NCBI GenBank assembly: GCA_030427985.1
Contig: JAUIBH010000004.1
Coordinates: 1 to 64,000 of the forward strand
Origin: Bacteroidia bacterium
GTDB taxonomy: Bacteria; Bacteroidota; Bacteroidia; Flavobacteriales; Flavobacteriaceae
Direction of reading: 5' to 3'
Length of the DNA: 64,000 bases
This document shows, piece after piece, positions 8,776-17,615 of the stretch. The position numbers and the translations under genes were made by a program. The stretch's first letter is position 1; every line of letters begins with the position of its first letter. The notes beneath the pieces were generated by a model. That model was not told where the DNA came from. It saw only the letters and a program-made list of their open reading frames with translations, and made no database searches.

Positions 8776-9576
8776 TTAAAATCCGCGTTGCCGCTTCGCT
8801 TCAAATATAAGTATTGCCGCCGATACGGAAACATTCATTGAATCGATTTCACCTTGCATGGGTATGATGATGTTCTGGTCCGAATTTTGGAGCCATTCTT
8901 CTGTAAGTCCCGTTGCCTCTGTACCCACAACTAGGGCCGTGCCTCCGGTAAAATCACATTCCACATAATTTTTTGAAGCTGTCAATGCGGCACAATTGAT
9001 TTTTATGCGGTTCTGTTTTAAAAATTGGATGATTTCCCCAGAACTTCCTATTCCAATCTGATTGGTGAATACACAGCCTACACTGGACCGGATAATATTG
9101 GGATTGTAGAGGTCCGATTTTGGATTGGCAATCAAGACGGCATCCACGGCAGCGGCATCGGCAGTTCTTAGTAAAGCCCCTACATTGCCTGGTTTTTCTG
9201 GAGCTTCTGCTACCAATACCAATGGTTTTTTAGTTTTGAACCGAATGTCATCTAAACTGTGATTTTTTGCTTTAACAATGGCCAAGACACCTTCTGTGGT
9301 TTCCCGGTAGGCCACTTTTTCATAGACTTGTTTAGAAATCTGTACGATTTCAGCATTGGGATTTTTTGAAATTAGGTTTGAATCCAGTTGCGGTAAAATC
9401 TCAGGGCAATACAGCAGGGTTTCGAAATGGTATCCTCCTTTTTGGGCCAGTTCCAGCTCACGTTGCCCTTCCAAAACAAAGAGTCCAGCCTTCCTCCGTT
9501 CCCTTGACTTTTCCTTAAGCTGCAGTATTTTTTTGACCAGTGGATTTTGGACACTGCTGATGATTTTGGCTTCCAT
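8776..9576 (-). CDS. TrmH/SpoU family 2'-O-ribose RNA methyltransferase
   Basis: From ATG 9576 the protein has 266 residues. The substrate-binding N-terminal domain (IISSVQNPLVKKILQL, then RERRKAGLFVLEGQRE) is followed by a SPOUT domain with its three knotted motifs: NVGALLRTADAAAVDAVLI, then ALVVGTEATGLTEEW, then QGEIDSMNVSVSAAILIFE. It would methylate a ribose in rRNA or tRNA with S-adenosylmethionine; the target cannot be read from the sequence. The frame is open to an ATG at 9627, but the residues before MEAKIISS are not family-like and that start would reach into the divergent gene's control region, so 9576 is preferred. Confidence 0.92.
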   Translation of the reverse strand: MEAKIISSVQNPLVKKILQLKEKSRERRKAGLFVLEGQRELELAQKGGYHFETLLYCPEILPQLDSNLISKNPNAEIVQISKQVYEKVAYRETTEGVLAIVKAKNHSLDDIRFKTKKPLVLVAEAPEKPGNVGALLRTADAAAVDAVLIANPKSDLYNPNIIRSSVGCVFTNQIGIGSSGEIIQFLKQNRIKINCAALTASKNYVECDFTGGTALVVGTEATGLTEEWLQNSDQNIIIPMQGEIDSMNVSVSAAILIFEAKRQRGF

Positions 9577-9644
9577 ACAAATCAAAAATAGAGATTCCTG
9601 TAATTTAAAAAAGGGGTTTTCGACCAAGTGACAAATTAGATACC

Positions 9645-10448
9645 ATGAAAAAAATAACCATTCTATTACTCACATTGGCCATTGGGGCCTGTAAACCTAC
9701 TCCTAAAAAAGAAGAAACCCAACAAGCTGTCCAAGAGAAAACAGAAGAAGCGAAATCACCATATCCTGAAGCATTGACCAAGGTTTTTGACGCCCATGGC
9801 GGATTACAAAATTGGAAAGAACAGCGTACCTTGAGTTTTGTACTGCCTAATCCCGAAAATCCTGAAACCCATACGGTAGACCTTTGGTCCAGAAAGGATC
9901 GAATAGACACCGAAAAGTTTTCTATGGGGTTTGACGGCAAGGATATTTGGCTTTTGGACCCCAACAAAAATTACCAAGGTGACCCCTCTTTTTACCATAA
10001 CGTGATGTTCTATTTTTACGGAATGCCCTTTTTGTTTGCAGACAATGGTATTACATACAGTGAAACAGAAGACCTGACTTTTGAAGGGAAAAATTATCCT
10101 GGTTTACACATTGGTTTTGAGAGTGGAGTGGGTGCTTCCTCCAAGGATGAGTATGTACTTCACTTTGACCCAGACACCCACCAAATGGCGTGGTTAGGCT
10201 ATACCGTGACCTATGGAAGTGGGGAAAAATCCGATAATGTGCGGTGGGTTCGATATAACGATTGGCAAACCTTAAATGGGGTGGTGCTACCGAAATCCAT
10301 TACATGGTATACTTATGAAGGCCGAGAAATCTTAGAACCAAGGGAAACGGCTTCGTTTGAAGAAGCTACTTTAAGTACCACACCAAAACCTGATAATTTT
10401 TATACCAAGCCTGAAGGGGCAACTGTTACAAAATCAAAAGTAGATTAA
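9645..10448 (+). CDS. Conserved lipoprotein, DUF6503-like
   Basis: 267 residues with a lipoprotein signal (MKKITILLLTLAIGAC, Cys16) and a lysine/glutamate-rich linker (about 17-40). The rest (ALTKVFDAHGGLQNWKEQRTLSF onward) is a beta-rich domain that starts with the 'AHGG...W' pattern of a family of Flavobacteriia outer lipoproteins; I recall it as DUF6503 but cannot verify this. It may resemble lipoprotein-carrier folds. No catalytic motif is visible. It is a single-gene unit, divergent from the methylase and closed by a strong terminator. Confidence 0.8.
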   Translation: MKKITILLLTLAIGACKPTPKKEETQQAVQEKTEEAKSPYPEALTKVFDAHGGLQNWKEQRTLSFVLPNPENPETHTVDLWSRKDRIDTEKFSMGFDGKDIWLLDPNKNYQGDPSFYHNVMFYFYGMPFLFADNGITYSETEDLTFEGKNYPGLHIGFESGVGASSKDEYVLHFDPDTHQMAWLGYTVTYGSGEKSDNVRWVRYNDWQTLNGVVLPKSITWYTYEGREILEPRETASFEEATLSTTPKPDNFYTKPEGATVTKSKVD

Positions 10449-10469
10449 TTGAAAAAGGAAGTTGAAACA

Positions 10470-10505
10470 AGAGCGGCGTTCCAAGGAACGCCGCTCTACT
10501 TTTTT
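10470..10505 (+). terminator. Strong intrinsic terminator between convergent genes
   Basis: A perfect 13-base-pair stem, AGAGCGGCGTTCC (10470-10482) with GGAACGCCGCTCT (10485-10497), is followed by ACTTTTTTA. It ends the plus-strand lipoprotein gene. The minus-strand amidohydrolase gene ends at 10504, so the hairpin may also stop its transcripts. Confidence 0.9.
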
Positions 10506-11802
10506 ATTCACTTTTACCTTCTCTTTCGTACTTGCCCATATATCGTTTCCATAATTCGGTTTGATGGGTCTCCAAGGAAACATCCCGTCCATCAATAAAG
10601 GCTTTGGAGAGTTGGTTGGTGCGCATGTCCAACGCATCTCCCTCGGAAATGAATAAAGTGGCACTTTTGCCAACTTCCAGAGAGCCGTAATCGGCATCAA
10701 TGCCCAAGATTTTGGCGGTGTTGCCTGTTATGAGTTGTAAAGCCATTTCTTTATCCATGCCTTGCCCGGCCACCTGTCCGGCATAGAATGCTAGGTTTCG
10801 CGTTTGGAAATTGTCCATGGATTCGTTTTGCAGACCAACCAATAATCCAGCATCTACCAAAAGTTTCGGCAATTTATACGGGAAATCGTAATCGTCGTCA
10901 TCAAATTTTGGCAATGCATGGGTTTCGCTAACCAAAACGGGGATGTTGTGTTCTTTTAGGAAGTCCGTAATTTTATGGGCACGGTAACCGCCCACAATCA
11001 CAGTATGCTGTATTCCTGCTTTTTCGGCAAGCGTAACAGCATCAATCATTTCCTTTTCGCCATTAGTATGGACATACAGCCGTTGAGAGCCGTCAAAGAG
11101 ACCTTGCATGGCCGCAAAGGGCAAATTCAACTCTTTGGAAGCCGTTTTTCCATAGGCTTTGGCATTTTCAACAAAGGTTTTGACTTCGTCTACTTGTTCC
11201 TGATACTTCTTATTGGGGATAAAGGCATCAGGTTCTCCCTGCCAAGTACTTCCTTTTCGGTAGAGCGAAGGCCAATTTAAGTGGATGCCATCATCAGTTT
11301 TCACAGCGGCATCTTCCCAATTCCAGGCATCAAACTGTACAATGGATGAGGTTCCCGATATTCTTCCACCCTGTGGTGTGGCTTGACCCAATAATACGCC
11401 ATTGGGGCGCATGCTTTCCACCACCTTCGATTCGGCATTGTACGCAATTAGACTGCGTACATTTGGAATCATATCACCAATTTCATCTTGGTCATCACTA
11501 GCTCGAACGGCATCAACCTCTACCAAGCCCAAAGATTTTGCTGGGGCTATAAAACCGGGGTAGACGTGTTTTCCTTCCGCATTGATCATAGTGCCTATGG
11601 TTGGTGCCATAAGGTCTGCGCCAATTGCAGTTATTTTTCCATCTACAAAAATGATGGTGCAATTTTCTATGACTTCTCCATTACCAATATGTGCAGTAGC
11701 CCCAAAAATGGCGAGTTGTTCCGTTTGGGGTGGAGCAGGGGTCTGTTGCGCTTGAACTGAAACCCCAAATACGAGTAGTATGATTAAAAATATTTTTTTC
11801 AT
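10504..11802 (-). CDS. Amidohydrolase-fold secreted protein lacking metal ligands
   Basis: 432 residues from ATG 11802; this start begins a good signal peptide (MKKIFLIILLVFGVSVQAQ) and leaves 10 bases after the upstream gene. The composite beta-domain and the C-terminal part of the amidohydrolase superfamily are clear (AIFGATAHIGNGEVIEN; NTAKILGIDADYGSLEVGKSATLFI). The metal-binding DxHxH after the conserved PGFI reads A-P-A-K-S (residues 86-90), and the late catalytic Asp motif reads LQNESMDN. One His survives (VSETHALP). As an enzyme it would have to work without the usual metal centre, or it is a non-catalytic partner of the neighbouring protein. Confidence 0.88.
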   Translation of the reverse strand: MKKIFLIILLVFGVSVQAQQTPAPPQTEQLAIFGATAHIGNGEVIENCTIIFVDGKITAIGADLMAPTIGTMINAEGKHVYPGFIAPAKSLGLVEVDAVRASDDQDEIGDMIPNVRSLIAYNAESKVVESMRPNGVLLGQATPQGGRISGTSSIVQFDAWNWEDAAVKTDDGIHLNWPSLYRKGSTWQGEPDAFIPNKKYQEQVDEVKTFVENAKAYGKTASKELNLPFAAMQGLFDGSQRLYVHTNGEKEMIDAVTLAEKAGIQHTVIVGGYRAHKITDFLKEHNIPVLVSETHALPKFDDDDYDFPYKLPKLLVDAGLLVGLQNESMDNFQTRNLAFYAGQVAGQGMDKEMALQLITGNTAKILGIDADYGSLEVGKSATLFISEGDALDMRTNQLSKAFIDGRDVSLETHQTELWKRYMGKYEREGKSE

Positions 11803-11812
11803 GGCTTGTTTT

Positions 11813-14752
11813 TTAAAGGGTTTCACATTCAAATCGTTCTTTTTTGTTCTGGACAGGAGTTTGGGTCTTTGCTCCGTTTTCCTTTTCGCTCAACATCATA
11901 TTGATGAGTTGGTTTCGCTCTTTCTGAACTGATTCGCGAAGCATTTTATCCTTTTCCAGATCAAAATAAACGGCACCTTCAATCAAAGTTTTTTCCGCTT
12001 TGGCATAAACGGAAAGGGGATGGTCGTTCCAAAGCACTAAATCTGCATCTTTACCTTCTTCTACGGTTCCTACACGGTCATCAATATGCAACAGCTTAGC
12101 TGGATTTAGCGTAACGGTTTTCCAAGCCTCCAATTCGGACATTCCGCCATATTTTACGGTTTTCCCAGCTTCTTGGTTCAATCTACGGGACATTTCAGCA
12201 TCATCACTGTTGATGGCCACGGTAACTCCTTGGCTGGCCATGATGGCAGCGTTATACGGAATGGCATCGTTTACTTCAAACTTATAGGCCCACCAATCAC
12301 TAAAGGTAGAACCCCCGACACCGTGCTCGGCCATTTTATCAGCTACTTTGTAGCCTTCCAAAATGTGGGTAAAGGTATTCACTGTAAAGTTGAATTTTTC
12401 CGCAACCTTCATCATCATATTGATTTCACTTTGCACATAGGAGTGACAGCTAATGAATCGTTCACCGTTCAAAATTTCGGCCAAAACCTCCATTTCTTCA
12501 TCATATCTATAAGGTTGACCACTTTTCTTTTTGGCATCGTATTCCTTGGCCCGTTGGAAGTAATCCACATAGACCTGCTCCACCCCCATCCGTGTCTGCG
12601 GGAAGCGGGAAACACTGCCCCAGTTGGATTGTTTAACATTCTCACCCAAAGCAAATTTTATGAACTTAGGTGAATTGGGGAATACCAATCCATCAGAATT
12701 TTCACCCCACTTTAATCGTAGGATGGCAGAACGACCACCAATAGGGTTGGCCGAACCATGCAAAAGTTGAATGGTGGTAACGCCACCTGCCAAGTTTCGG
12801 TAGATGTTCATATCTTCAGGGTCAATGGCGTCCTTCATCCGAACTTCTGCGGAGGAGTTATGACCTGCTTCGTTGATGGTAACGGCAGCAATGTGCGAGT
12901 GTTCATCAATGATACCAGCGGTAAGGTGCTTTCCAGTAGCATCCACAGTAGTGGCACCACCAGCGTTGAGTCCTTTCCCGACTTTAGAAATTTTTCCATT
13001 TTTCACGAGTACATCCGTGTTTTCCAAAATACTGGTACCTGTCCAAACAGTGGCATTTTTAAAGAGGATGTTTTCCTGCTTGGGTTTGGTTTTATAGCCA
13101 TAACCCACATTCGGATAGGAGAGTGCCATCAAGTTTGGTTTCCCCGAAGTGCTCTGTTTTGATTTTTCTTCAAATGGGGCTGTTTTGGTCAGATTTGCAG
13201 TAGCTTCGGTTCCATTGGAAAGTAAAGCCTTGGCCACAATATTTTCAGAAGTGGGAAGCACTTGGGCAATTAGACGATAAGAAGTGGTCTCATTTTCTGA
13301 AAAAGCCAAATTCAACCAATCTGCACTGTAATCGATTTTGGATTCCAGTTTTTCACTACCTTTTTTTACCTCAACCTTTGGTTTGTTGACCTCACCGGTA
13401 ATGGAAGCCACAAAGGTTTGACCGTTAACCGAGAGATTGTAGTCGCCACGAATATCCTTTTGGTCCTTGGACTGAATCACATTTTTAGAACCTTGTACCC
13501 AGTTTTCGTAAAGTGTGGTCCCTTTGTCAAAAATATCCCCGGAGGCAATCAAAAAGTTGGCTTGACTGCCGGGTTTTAAGGAACCAATTTCATCCGACTT
13601 GCCCAAGATTAAAGCTGGAGTGGTGGTAAGTGCTTCCAAGGCTTTGCTTGTGGAAAGTCCATACGATATGGCTTTTTGCAATTTTGATATAAGGTCTGAA
13701 GGAGATTTTAAATCGTGTAGCGTGAATGAAAACTCAACACCATTGTCTTCCAAAGCCTTTGGGTTGGATGGGGCCAAATTCCAATGTCTCATATCTTTTA
13801 GGGAGACATATTCGGCTTCATACGGATTGGATACATCGTAGGCATCCGGAAAATTTACAGGCACGATCAACTTAGCATTGGTCGCTTTTATATCTTGAAT
13901 ACGCTCATATTCGTCACCTCCGGCCAAAATAGCATATTGTATTCCAAATTGGTCGCCAATTTTATCGGCACGAAGCACATTTCCATTTTCGCCAGCAGCA
14001 AAAATCTGGGTGAGCCCCTTGTTTTCAATCAAGGCTTCCAAAGAAAGGTCTTTGGTATCTACATTGCCCTTGCTGTACCAATCCATATCGTAGTAGAGTT
14101 GGCGCATCAAGGCGATGGCACCCATTATGGAAGTTGGATAGGATTGGGTTTTAGCGATGCTCTTGTCAAAAGAAAAGTACTGTGCGGATTTATCCTCTAG
14201 GATACGTTGTGCCTCACTGCCTTCATCGTTCAAGGCGACCAATACCCCGGTTCCGCGAGCAATTCCATCTTGAATATGGGCATTAATGACACCAAAACCG
14301 GCTTTCCGCAATTCCTCCGCTTTTTTGGCATCATAGGAAAAGTTGGCCAAGGCATTGTTTTCGGGCATGATGTGGTCGTTCCAATAATAGCCTTCCCGAG
14401 TGGGTTCATATTGGGCCGATCTGCCTTGTGCATCTGCTTTTTTAGGTTTTTTCACTCCAAAATCAGAAAACACATCAATAAAAGAAGGGTAGATGAATTT
14501 TCCCTGCAAATCTTCAACAATGGCATTTTTGGGAATGTTTACCGATTTTCCGGCCTGCACCACTTTTCCATTTTGAATGAGCAGGGTTCCGTTTTGGATA
14601 ACCTCAGTAGGAGTTACGTAGATTGTGGCATTTGTGAAAGCCCTGTAATTGTTGTTTTTGGCCTTGACACCGTCATTCTTGGGAAAATACTCCTGAGCGA
14701 ACAGGGAAGCACTTCCTAAAAATAGGATTAGAGCCGTTAGTTTAAGTTTCAT
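11813..14752 (-). CDS. Double amidohydrolase-domain secreted protein
   Basis: 979 residues with signal peptide MKLKLTALILFLGSASLFAQ and two amidohydrolase domains. In the N-terminal one (about 35-435) the DxHxH motif is replaced by D-V-F-S-D (residues 93-97), so its metal site is gone. The C-terminal one (about 565-945) is complete: DEHSH (His618/His620), CHSYVQSE, THILEGY, and catalytic Asp in AINSDDAE near 847. It should be a periplasmic or exported metal-dependent hydrolase of the imidazolonepropionase/dipeptidase-like branch; the substrate is unknown. It is immediately upstream of the metal-less paralogue and presumably co-transcribed, which suggests a hetero-complex. Confidence 0.9.
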   Translation of the reverse strand: MKLKLTALILFLGSASLFAQEYFPKNDGVKAKNNNYRAFTNATIYVTPTEVIQNGTLLIQNGKVVQAGKSVNIPKNAIVEDLQGKFIYPSFIDVFSDFGVKKPKKADAQGRSAQYEPTREGYYWNDHIMPENNALANFSYDAKKAEELRKAGFGVINAHIQDGIARGTGVLVALNDEGSEAQRILEDKSAQYFSFDKSIAKTQSYPTSIMGAIALMRQLYYDMDWYSKGNVDTKDLSLEALIENKGLTQIFAAGENGNVLRADKIGDQFGIQYAILAGGDEYERIQDIKATNAKLIVPVNFPDAYDVSNPYEAEYVSLKDMRHWNLAPSNPKALEDNGVEFSFTLHDLKSPSDLISKLQKAISYGLSTSKALEALTTTPALILGKSDEIGSLKPGSQANFLIASGDIFDKGTTLYENWVQGSKNVIQSKDQKDIRGDYNLSVNGQTFVASITGEVNKPKVEVKKGSEKLESKIDYSADWLNLAFSENETTSYRLIAQVLPTSENIVAKALLSNGTEATANLTKTAPFEEKSKQSTSGKPNLMALSYPNVGYGYKTKPKQENILFKNATVWTGTSILENTDVLVKNGKISKVGKGLNAGGATTVDATGKHLTAGIIDEHSHIAAVTINEAGHNSSAEVRMKDAIDPEDMNIYRNLAGGVTTIQLLHGSANPIGGRSAILRLKWGENSDGLVFPNSPKFIKFALGENVKQSNWGSVSRFPQTRMGVEQVYVDYFQRAKEYDAKKKSGQPYRYDEEMEVLAEILNGERFISCHSYVQSEINMMMKVAEKFNFTVNTFTHILEGYKVADKMAEHGVGGSTFSDWWAYKFEVNDAIPYNAAIMASQGVTVAINSDDAEMSRRLNQEAGKTVKYGGMSELEAWKTVTLNPAKLLHIDDRVGTVEEGKDADLVLWNDHPLSVYAKAEKTLIEGAVYFDLEKDKMLRESVQKERNQLINMMLSEKENGAKTQTPVQNKKERFECETL

Positions 14753-14815
14753 ATATCCAATATTGAGTTAGTCGTGCTAAAGGTAACGGAAGCGGGGGTT
14801 TTGCACAAGTGCAGT

Positions 14816-15880
14816 TTATACTCCTTTTTTATGATGATTGATCATAAGTCCAACAACGGAATGATAGCTTTGAATCCCTTCTTTTTGATTGTTCACCTTT
14901 AAAAACGTGTTGAATATGGACTTGAACACAGGCTCCATGGGATTTTGATAACTTTCCCAGAAACTTCGCAACTCTTGATAGTTTTTTTTGACCCCGGGAT
15001 GCAATTGAGCAATAATTTCCTTGGATTTGGTCTCATTTTTTCGGGCCAAATCCGCCAGGCAGTAGCCTAACGCATGATTATAAGCAGAATATTTAAAATA
15101 AATGTCATCACTATTGGAAGTCACCAAAAAACCGATAAAATTGGTAGCATCTTCAGCTGAATACCCCAATTGATGGCCCACTTCGTGTCCACTTACCGCA
15201 GGCAACCTAAAAAATGGCATGATTCCGTTTACTTGGGCCTCGTTGGTAAAGGGGTTTAAATACCCTCCATAGCCCATATAGGTCAGGGGAATACTGTAAA
15301 TGGATGATTTTAAACTATGATTTTGGTATTGAAAATCGGGATAATCCTTTTGCAGTTTAACGTACCCTTTTTCTGTTTTTTGGAAAATTTCCCTTCGGGA
15401 ATAGGGGACTTTCACGGCAGCCAAACTATCACCCGTTATCTGTATTTGGTAGGAATTGGTTTTTTCTACCATATATTGGGTGAAGGTTACCAATTCTTCC
15501 AAGGTGTATTCTTTTTCAATACCCATTTTCCATGTGATGGGTTGCCGGTAATAGTTCATGCCCCACAGCAGATGGAATGCAAAATAAGCGATGGACAACA
15601 CCACAACAATATCTTTTAGAAAAAGCAAAGGTTTTGTTTTGATGGATTTCCAGTGCTTATAAATATACCGAATGGCGAGGATACCCAAAACGGTGTAGAG
15701 TAAATCCCCGAACGAAAAAGGAATCCAACCCAAAAGATGTCGCAACGTTTTTGAAATAAATGGGTATAAGCCATTGCTGTAGTAGTTCTCCACAAAATTG
15801 GGATAGCTCCCCACCCATTTCAACAATAAAATTTGTAGGGGTAGGGCCAGCGCTATGATTGTTTTGGTTTTTTGTCCCAT
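14816..15880 (-). CDS. DUF3810 family membrane protein with HEVGH motif
   Basis: 354 residues from ATG 15880 (MGQKTKTII). Three N-terminal membrane segments precede a soluble part with AVSGHEVGHQLGYSAEDATN, a zinc-peptidase-like HExxH. DUF3810 proteins are common in Bacteroidota and are suspected, not proven, membrane metallopeptidases. The frame is open to an ATG at 15913, but those extra codons lie inside the terminator hairpin of the preceding gene, so the shorter start is used. Confidence 0.88.
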   Translation of the reverse strand: MGQKTKTIIALALPLQILLLKWVGSYPNFVENYYSNGLYPFISKTLRHLLGWIPFSFGDLLYTVLGILAIRYIYKHWKSIKTKPLLFLKDIVVVLSIAYFAFHLLWGMNYYRQPITWKMGIEKEYTLEELVTFTQYMVEKTNSYQIQITGDSLAAVKVPYSRREIFQKTEKGYVKLQKDYPDFQYQNHSLKSSIYSIPLTYMGYGGYLNPFTNEAQVNGIMPFFRLPAVSGHEVGHQLGYSAEDATNFIGFLVTSNSDDIYFKYSAYNHALGYCLADLARKNETKSKEIIAQLHPGVKKNYQELRSFWESYQNPMEPVFKSIFNTFLKVNNQKEGIQSYHSVVGLMINHHKKGV

Positions 15881-15899
15881 TCGTTTAGGGTTGAGCCAT

Positions 15900-15931
15900 A
15901 AAAAAAGCCGCACGGAAAAGTACGGCTTTTT
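15900..15931 (-). terminator. Intrinsic terminator after the cyclophilin-FKBP gene
   Basis: The stem AGCCGCAC (15906-15913) pairs with GTACGGCT (15920-15927) with one mismatch around a GGAAAA loop; flanking A and T runs extend it. On the minus strand the stem is followed by a run of six T, and the plus strand also has five T, so it may work both ways. Confidence 0.8.
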
Positions 15932-15951
15932 CTATGTTATCTCAACTTGAG

Positions 15952-17055
15952 CTATTCTTGAATTCCGGTGATTTCCAAATCAAAAACTAGGTCGGCGTTT
16001 GGAGGTATTGGTCCACTGCCTTGGGCTCCGTAGCCCAAATGTGGTGGAATGAACAAACGTACTTTGTCTCCTACTTTCATGGATTGAAGTCCTTCCTTGA
16101 AACCAGGAATCAGGCGAGCTTGCGGACCGTATTCCATGGGAAACGGAGCATAGCCACCTTGATCTCTCCGGCCGGGATTCAATTGATTGAATTTTTCAGC
16201 AATCTCTTGAACATTGCTGTCAAACAAATCTCCATTGGGCAAATAACCGGCATAATTGACTAGCACTTGTTGTCCTTCTTGGGGCTGTTCGCCTTCTCCT
16301 TTGACCAAGGAATAGATTCTCAATCCGGTTGGGGTTTCCTCGGCTTCTTCTTTTTGTTGGGCAAATTCGGCCACCAAATCTTCCTTCATTTTTTTGAACG
16401 CAGCTTCTTCCGCCTTGGCTTCCACAAAATAGTCGCTCATGACCTGAACGGCATCAAACTTTTTGGCTTCTTTTCCGTTTCGGACAATTTCAACCTTGTT
16501 CATCACCACGGGAACCTTAGGCTTATCCCTTTCGGTTTCAACATTGACTATGGAATCAACTACATCCATTCCTTGGACGACTTCACCAAAGACAGTATGC
16601 TTGCCGTTGAGCCAAGGTGTGGCCTTATGGGTAATAAAAAACTGGCTGCTGTTGGTCTTTGGGCCACGGTTGGCCATGGAAAGTATTCCTTTTTTGGAAT
16701 GCAATAACGAATCGTTGAATTCATCCTTGAAAGTATATCCAATACTTCCGCTTCCTGTCCCGGAAGGGTCACCCCCTTGGATCATAAAGTCTTTAATGAC
16801 CCTGTGAAAACCAACACCGTCATAAAACTTTTTCTCTTTGAATTCATCGCTCACAAAAGGACTGTTGCCTTCGGCAAGGGACACAAAGTTTGCTACGGTG
16901 ACCGGTGTTTTTTCATATTCCAATTTCACAATAATGTCTCCTTTGGTGGTTTGGATATCGGCAAAGATGCCATCCCCCAATTCGGCATACTTGCTGGACT
17001 TACATCCAATAAGAACCATAGAAAACAATGTGATCAGCAATAAGGATTGTTTCAT
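15952..17055 (-). CDS. Peptidyl-prolyl isomerase: cyclophilin-FKBP fusion lipoprotein
   Basis: 367 residues with a lipoprotein signal (LFSMVLIGC, Cys18). A complete cyclophilin domain (about 30-195: FHRVIKDFMIQGGDPSGTG, SQFFIT, HTVFGEVVQGMDVVD) is joined by a charged helical linker (about 196-255) to a C-terminal FKBP domain (VLVNYAGYLPNGDLFDSN, LIPGFKEGLQSMKVGDKVRL, IPPHLGYGAQGSGPIPPNADL). Both catalytic folds look intact, so one envelope-anchored polypeptide carries two unrelated proline isomerases. The next genes upstream are gldI, also an FKBP, and nrnA; the 11-base gap suggests one operon. Confidence 0.94.
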   Translation of the reverse strand: MKQSLLLITLFSMVLIGCKSSKYAELGDGIFADIQTTKGDIIVKLEYEKTPVTVANFVSLAEGNSPFVSDEFKEKKFYDGVGFHRVIKDFMIQGGDPSGTGSGSIGYTFKDEFNDSLLHSKKGILSMANRGPKTNSSQFFITHKATPWLNGKHTVFGEVVQGMDVVDSIVNVETERDKPKVPVVMNKVEIVRNGKEAKKFDAVQVMSDYFVEAKAEEAAFKKMKEDLVAEFAQQKEEAEETPTGLRIYSLVKGEGEQPQEGQQVLVNYAGYLPNGDLFDSNVQEIAEKFNQLNPGRRDQGGYAPFPMEYGPQARLIPGFKEGLQSMKVGDKVRLFIPPHLGYGAQGSGPIPPNADLVFDLEITGIQE

Positions 17056-17066
17056 TTTTATACGTT

Positions 17067-17615
17067 TTAATTTATACTGTCTTTATTTATGATGATGGTA
17101 TGCAGTTCCACTGATGATTTTATCGGGGTTTGCGGAGCAACGGCATTGTTATCTCCTTGATAGCCGTATGCTTGCAATGATGGGAATACAAAGGTGGCCT
17201 TTTCGCTGATTTTAAGCAGCTTTACAGCATTCTGAAGCCCCGGGAACAGTTGTTGTTTGTCCACTACATGCGATGTGGGACCAATATCCTCCGCACTGTA
17301 AATGGTATCATTGTCCAACGACATCACATTGTAGGAGAACAAGATTTGGTCATCGGTTTGCGGTGCATAAGTAGCCGTGTCGTTTTTGGTTTCAAAATAG
17401 TACCAAAATCCGTTGGGGCTCGTCAAATATTCGTGGATGGTGTCCTTGGCAATCAAATCTTGAATTAATTTTTCCTCTTTGGCCAACAATGCTTTGTTGC
17501 GTTCCACGGATTCCTTAAAAAAACTACCGGATTTTACCTCTACAGGTCTGCGGGGCTCGGGACCTCCACAGCTCAAATATAGTAATGCCAATAAAAGAAT
17601 CAAGACAACTCTCAT
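17067..17615 (-). CDS. gldI: Gliding motility-associated FKBP-type isomerase GldI
   Basis: 182 residues with lipoprotein signal MRVVLILLLALLYLSC (Cys16), a helical segment (about 35-60) and an FKBP domain (ILFSYNVMSLDNDTIYS, LFPGLQNAVKLLKISEKATF, LQAYGYQGDNNAVAPQTP). GldI is one of the Flavobacterium johnsoniae gliding lipoproteins; it resembles FKBP isomerases and probably helps fold gliding or secretion proteins in the periplasm. It overlaps nrnA by 4 bases, typical of translational coupling. Its presence fits the T9SS-type adhesin at the right end of the window. Confidence 0.92.
   Translation of the reverse strand: MRVVLILLLALLYLSCGGPEPRRPVEVKSGSFFKESVERNKALLAKEEKLIQDLIAKDTIHEYLTSPNGFWYYFETKNDTATYAPQTDDQILFSYNVMSLDNDTIYSAEDIGPTSHVVDKQQLFPGLQNAVKLLKISEKATFVFPSLQAYGYQGDNNAVAPQTPIKSSVELHTIIINKDSIN

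Noticed and set aside
9577-9627. Longer start of the SpoU methylase (ATG 9627)
   Set aside because: The extra 17 residues are not family-like and invade the control region of the divergent lipoprotein gene.
12173-14719. Several long plus-strand frames (up to 170 codons) opposite the double amidohydrolase
   Set aside because: All are antisense to one continuous conserved gene and lack start signals or family features.
15881-15913. Longer start of the DUF3810 protein (ATG 15913)
   Set aside because: The codons lie within a terminator hairpin; the second ATG gives the expected N-terminus.
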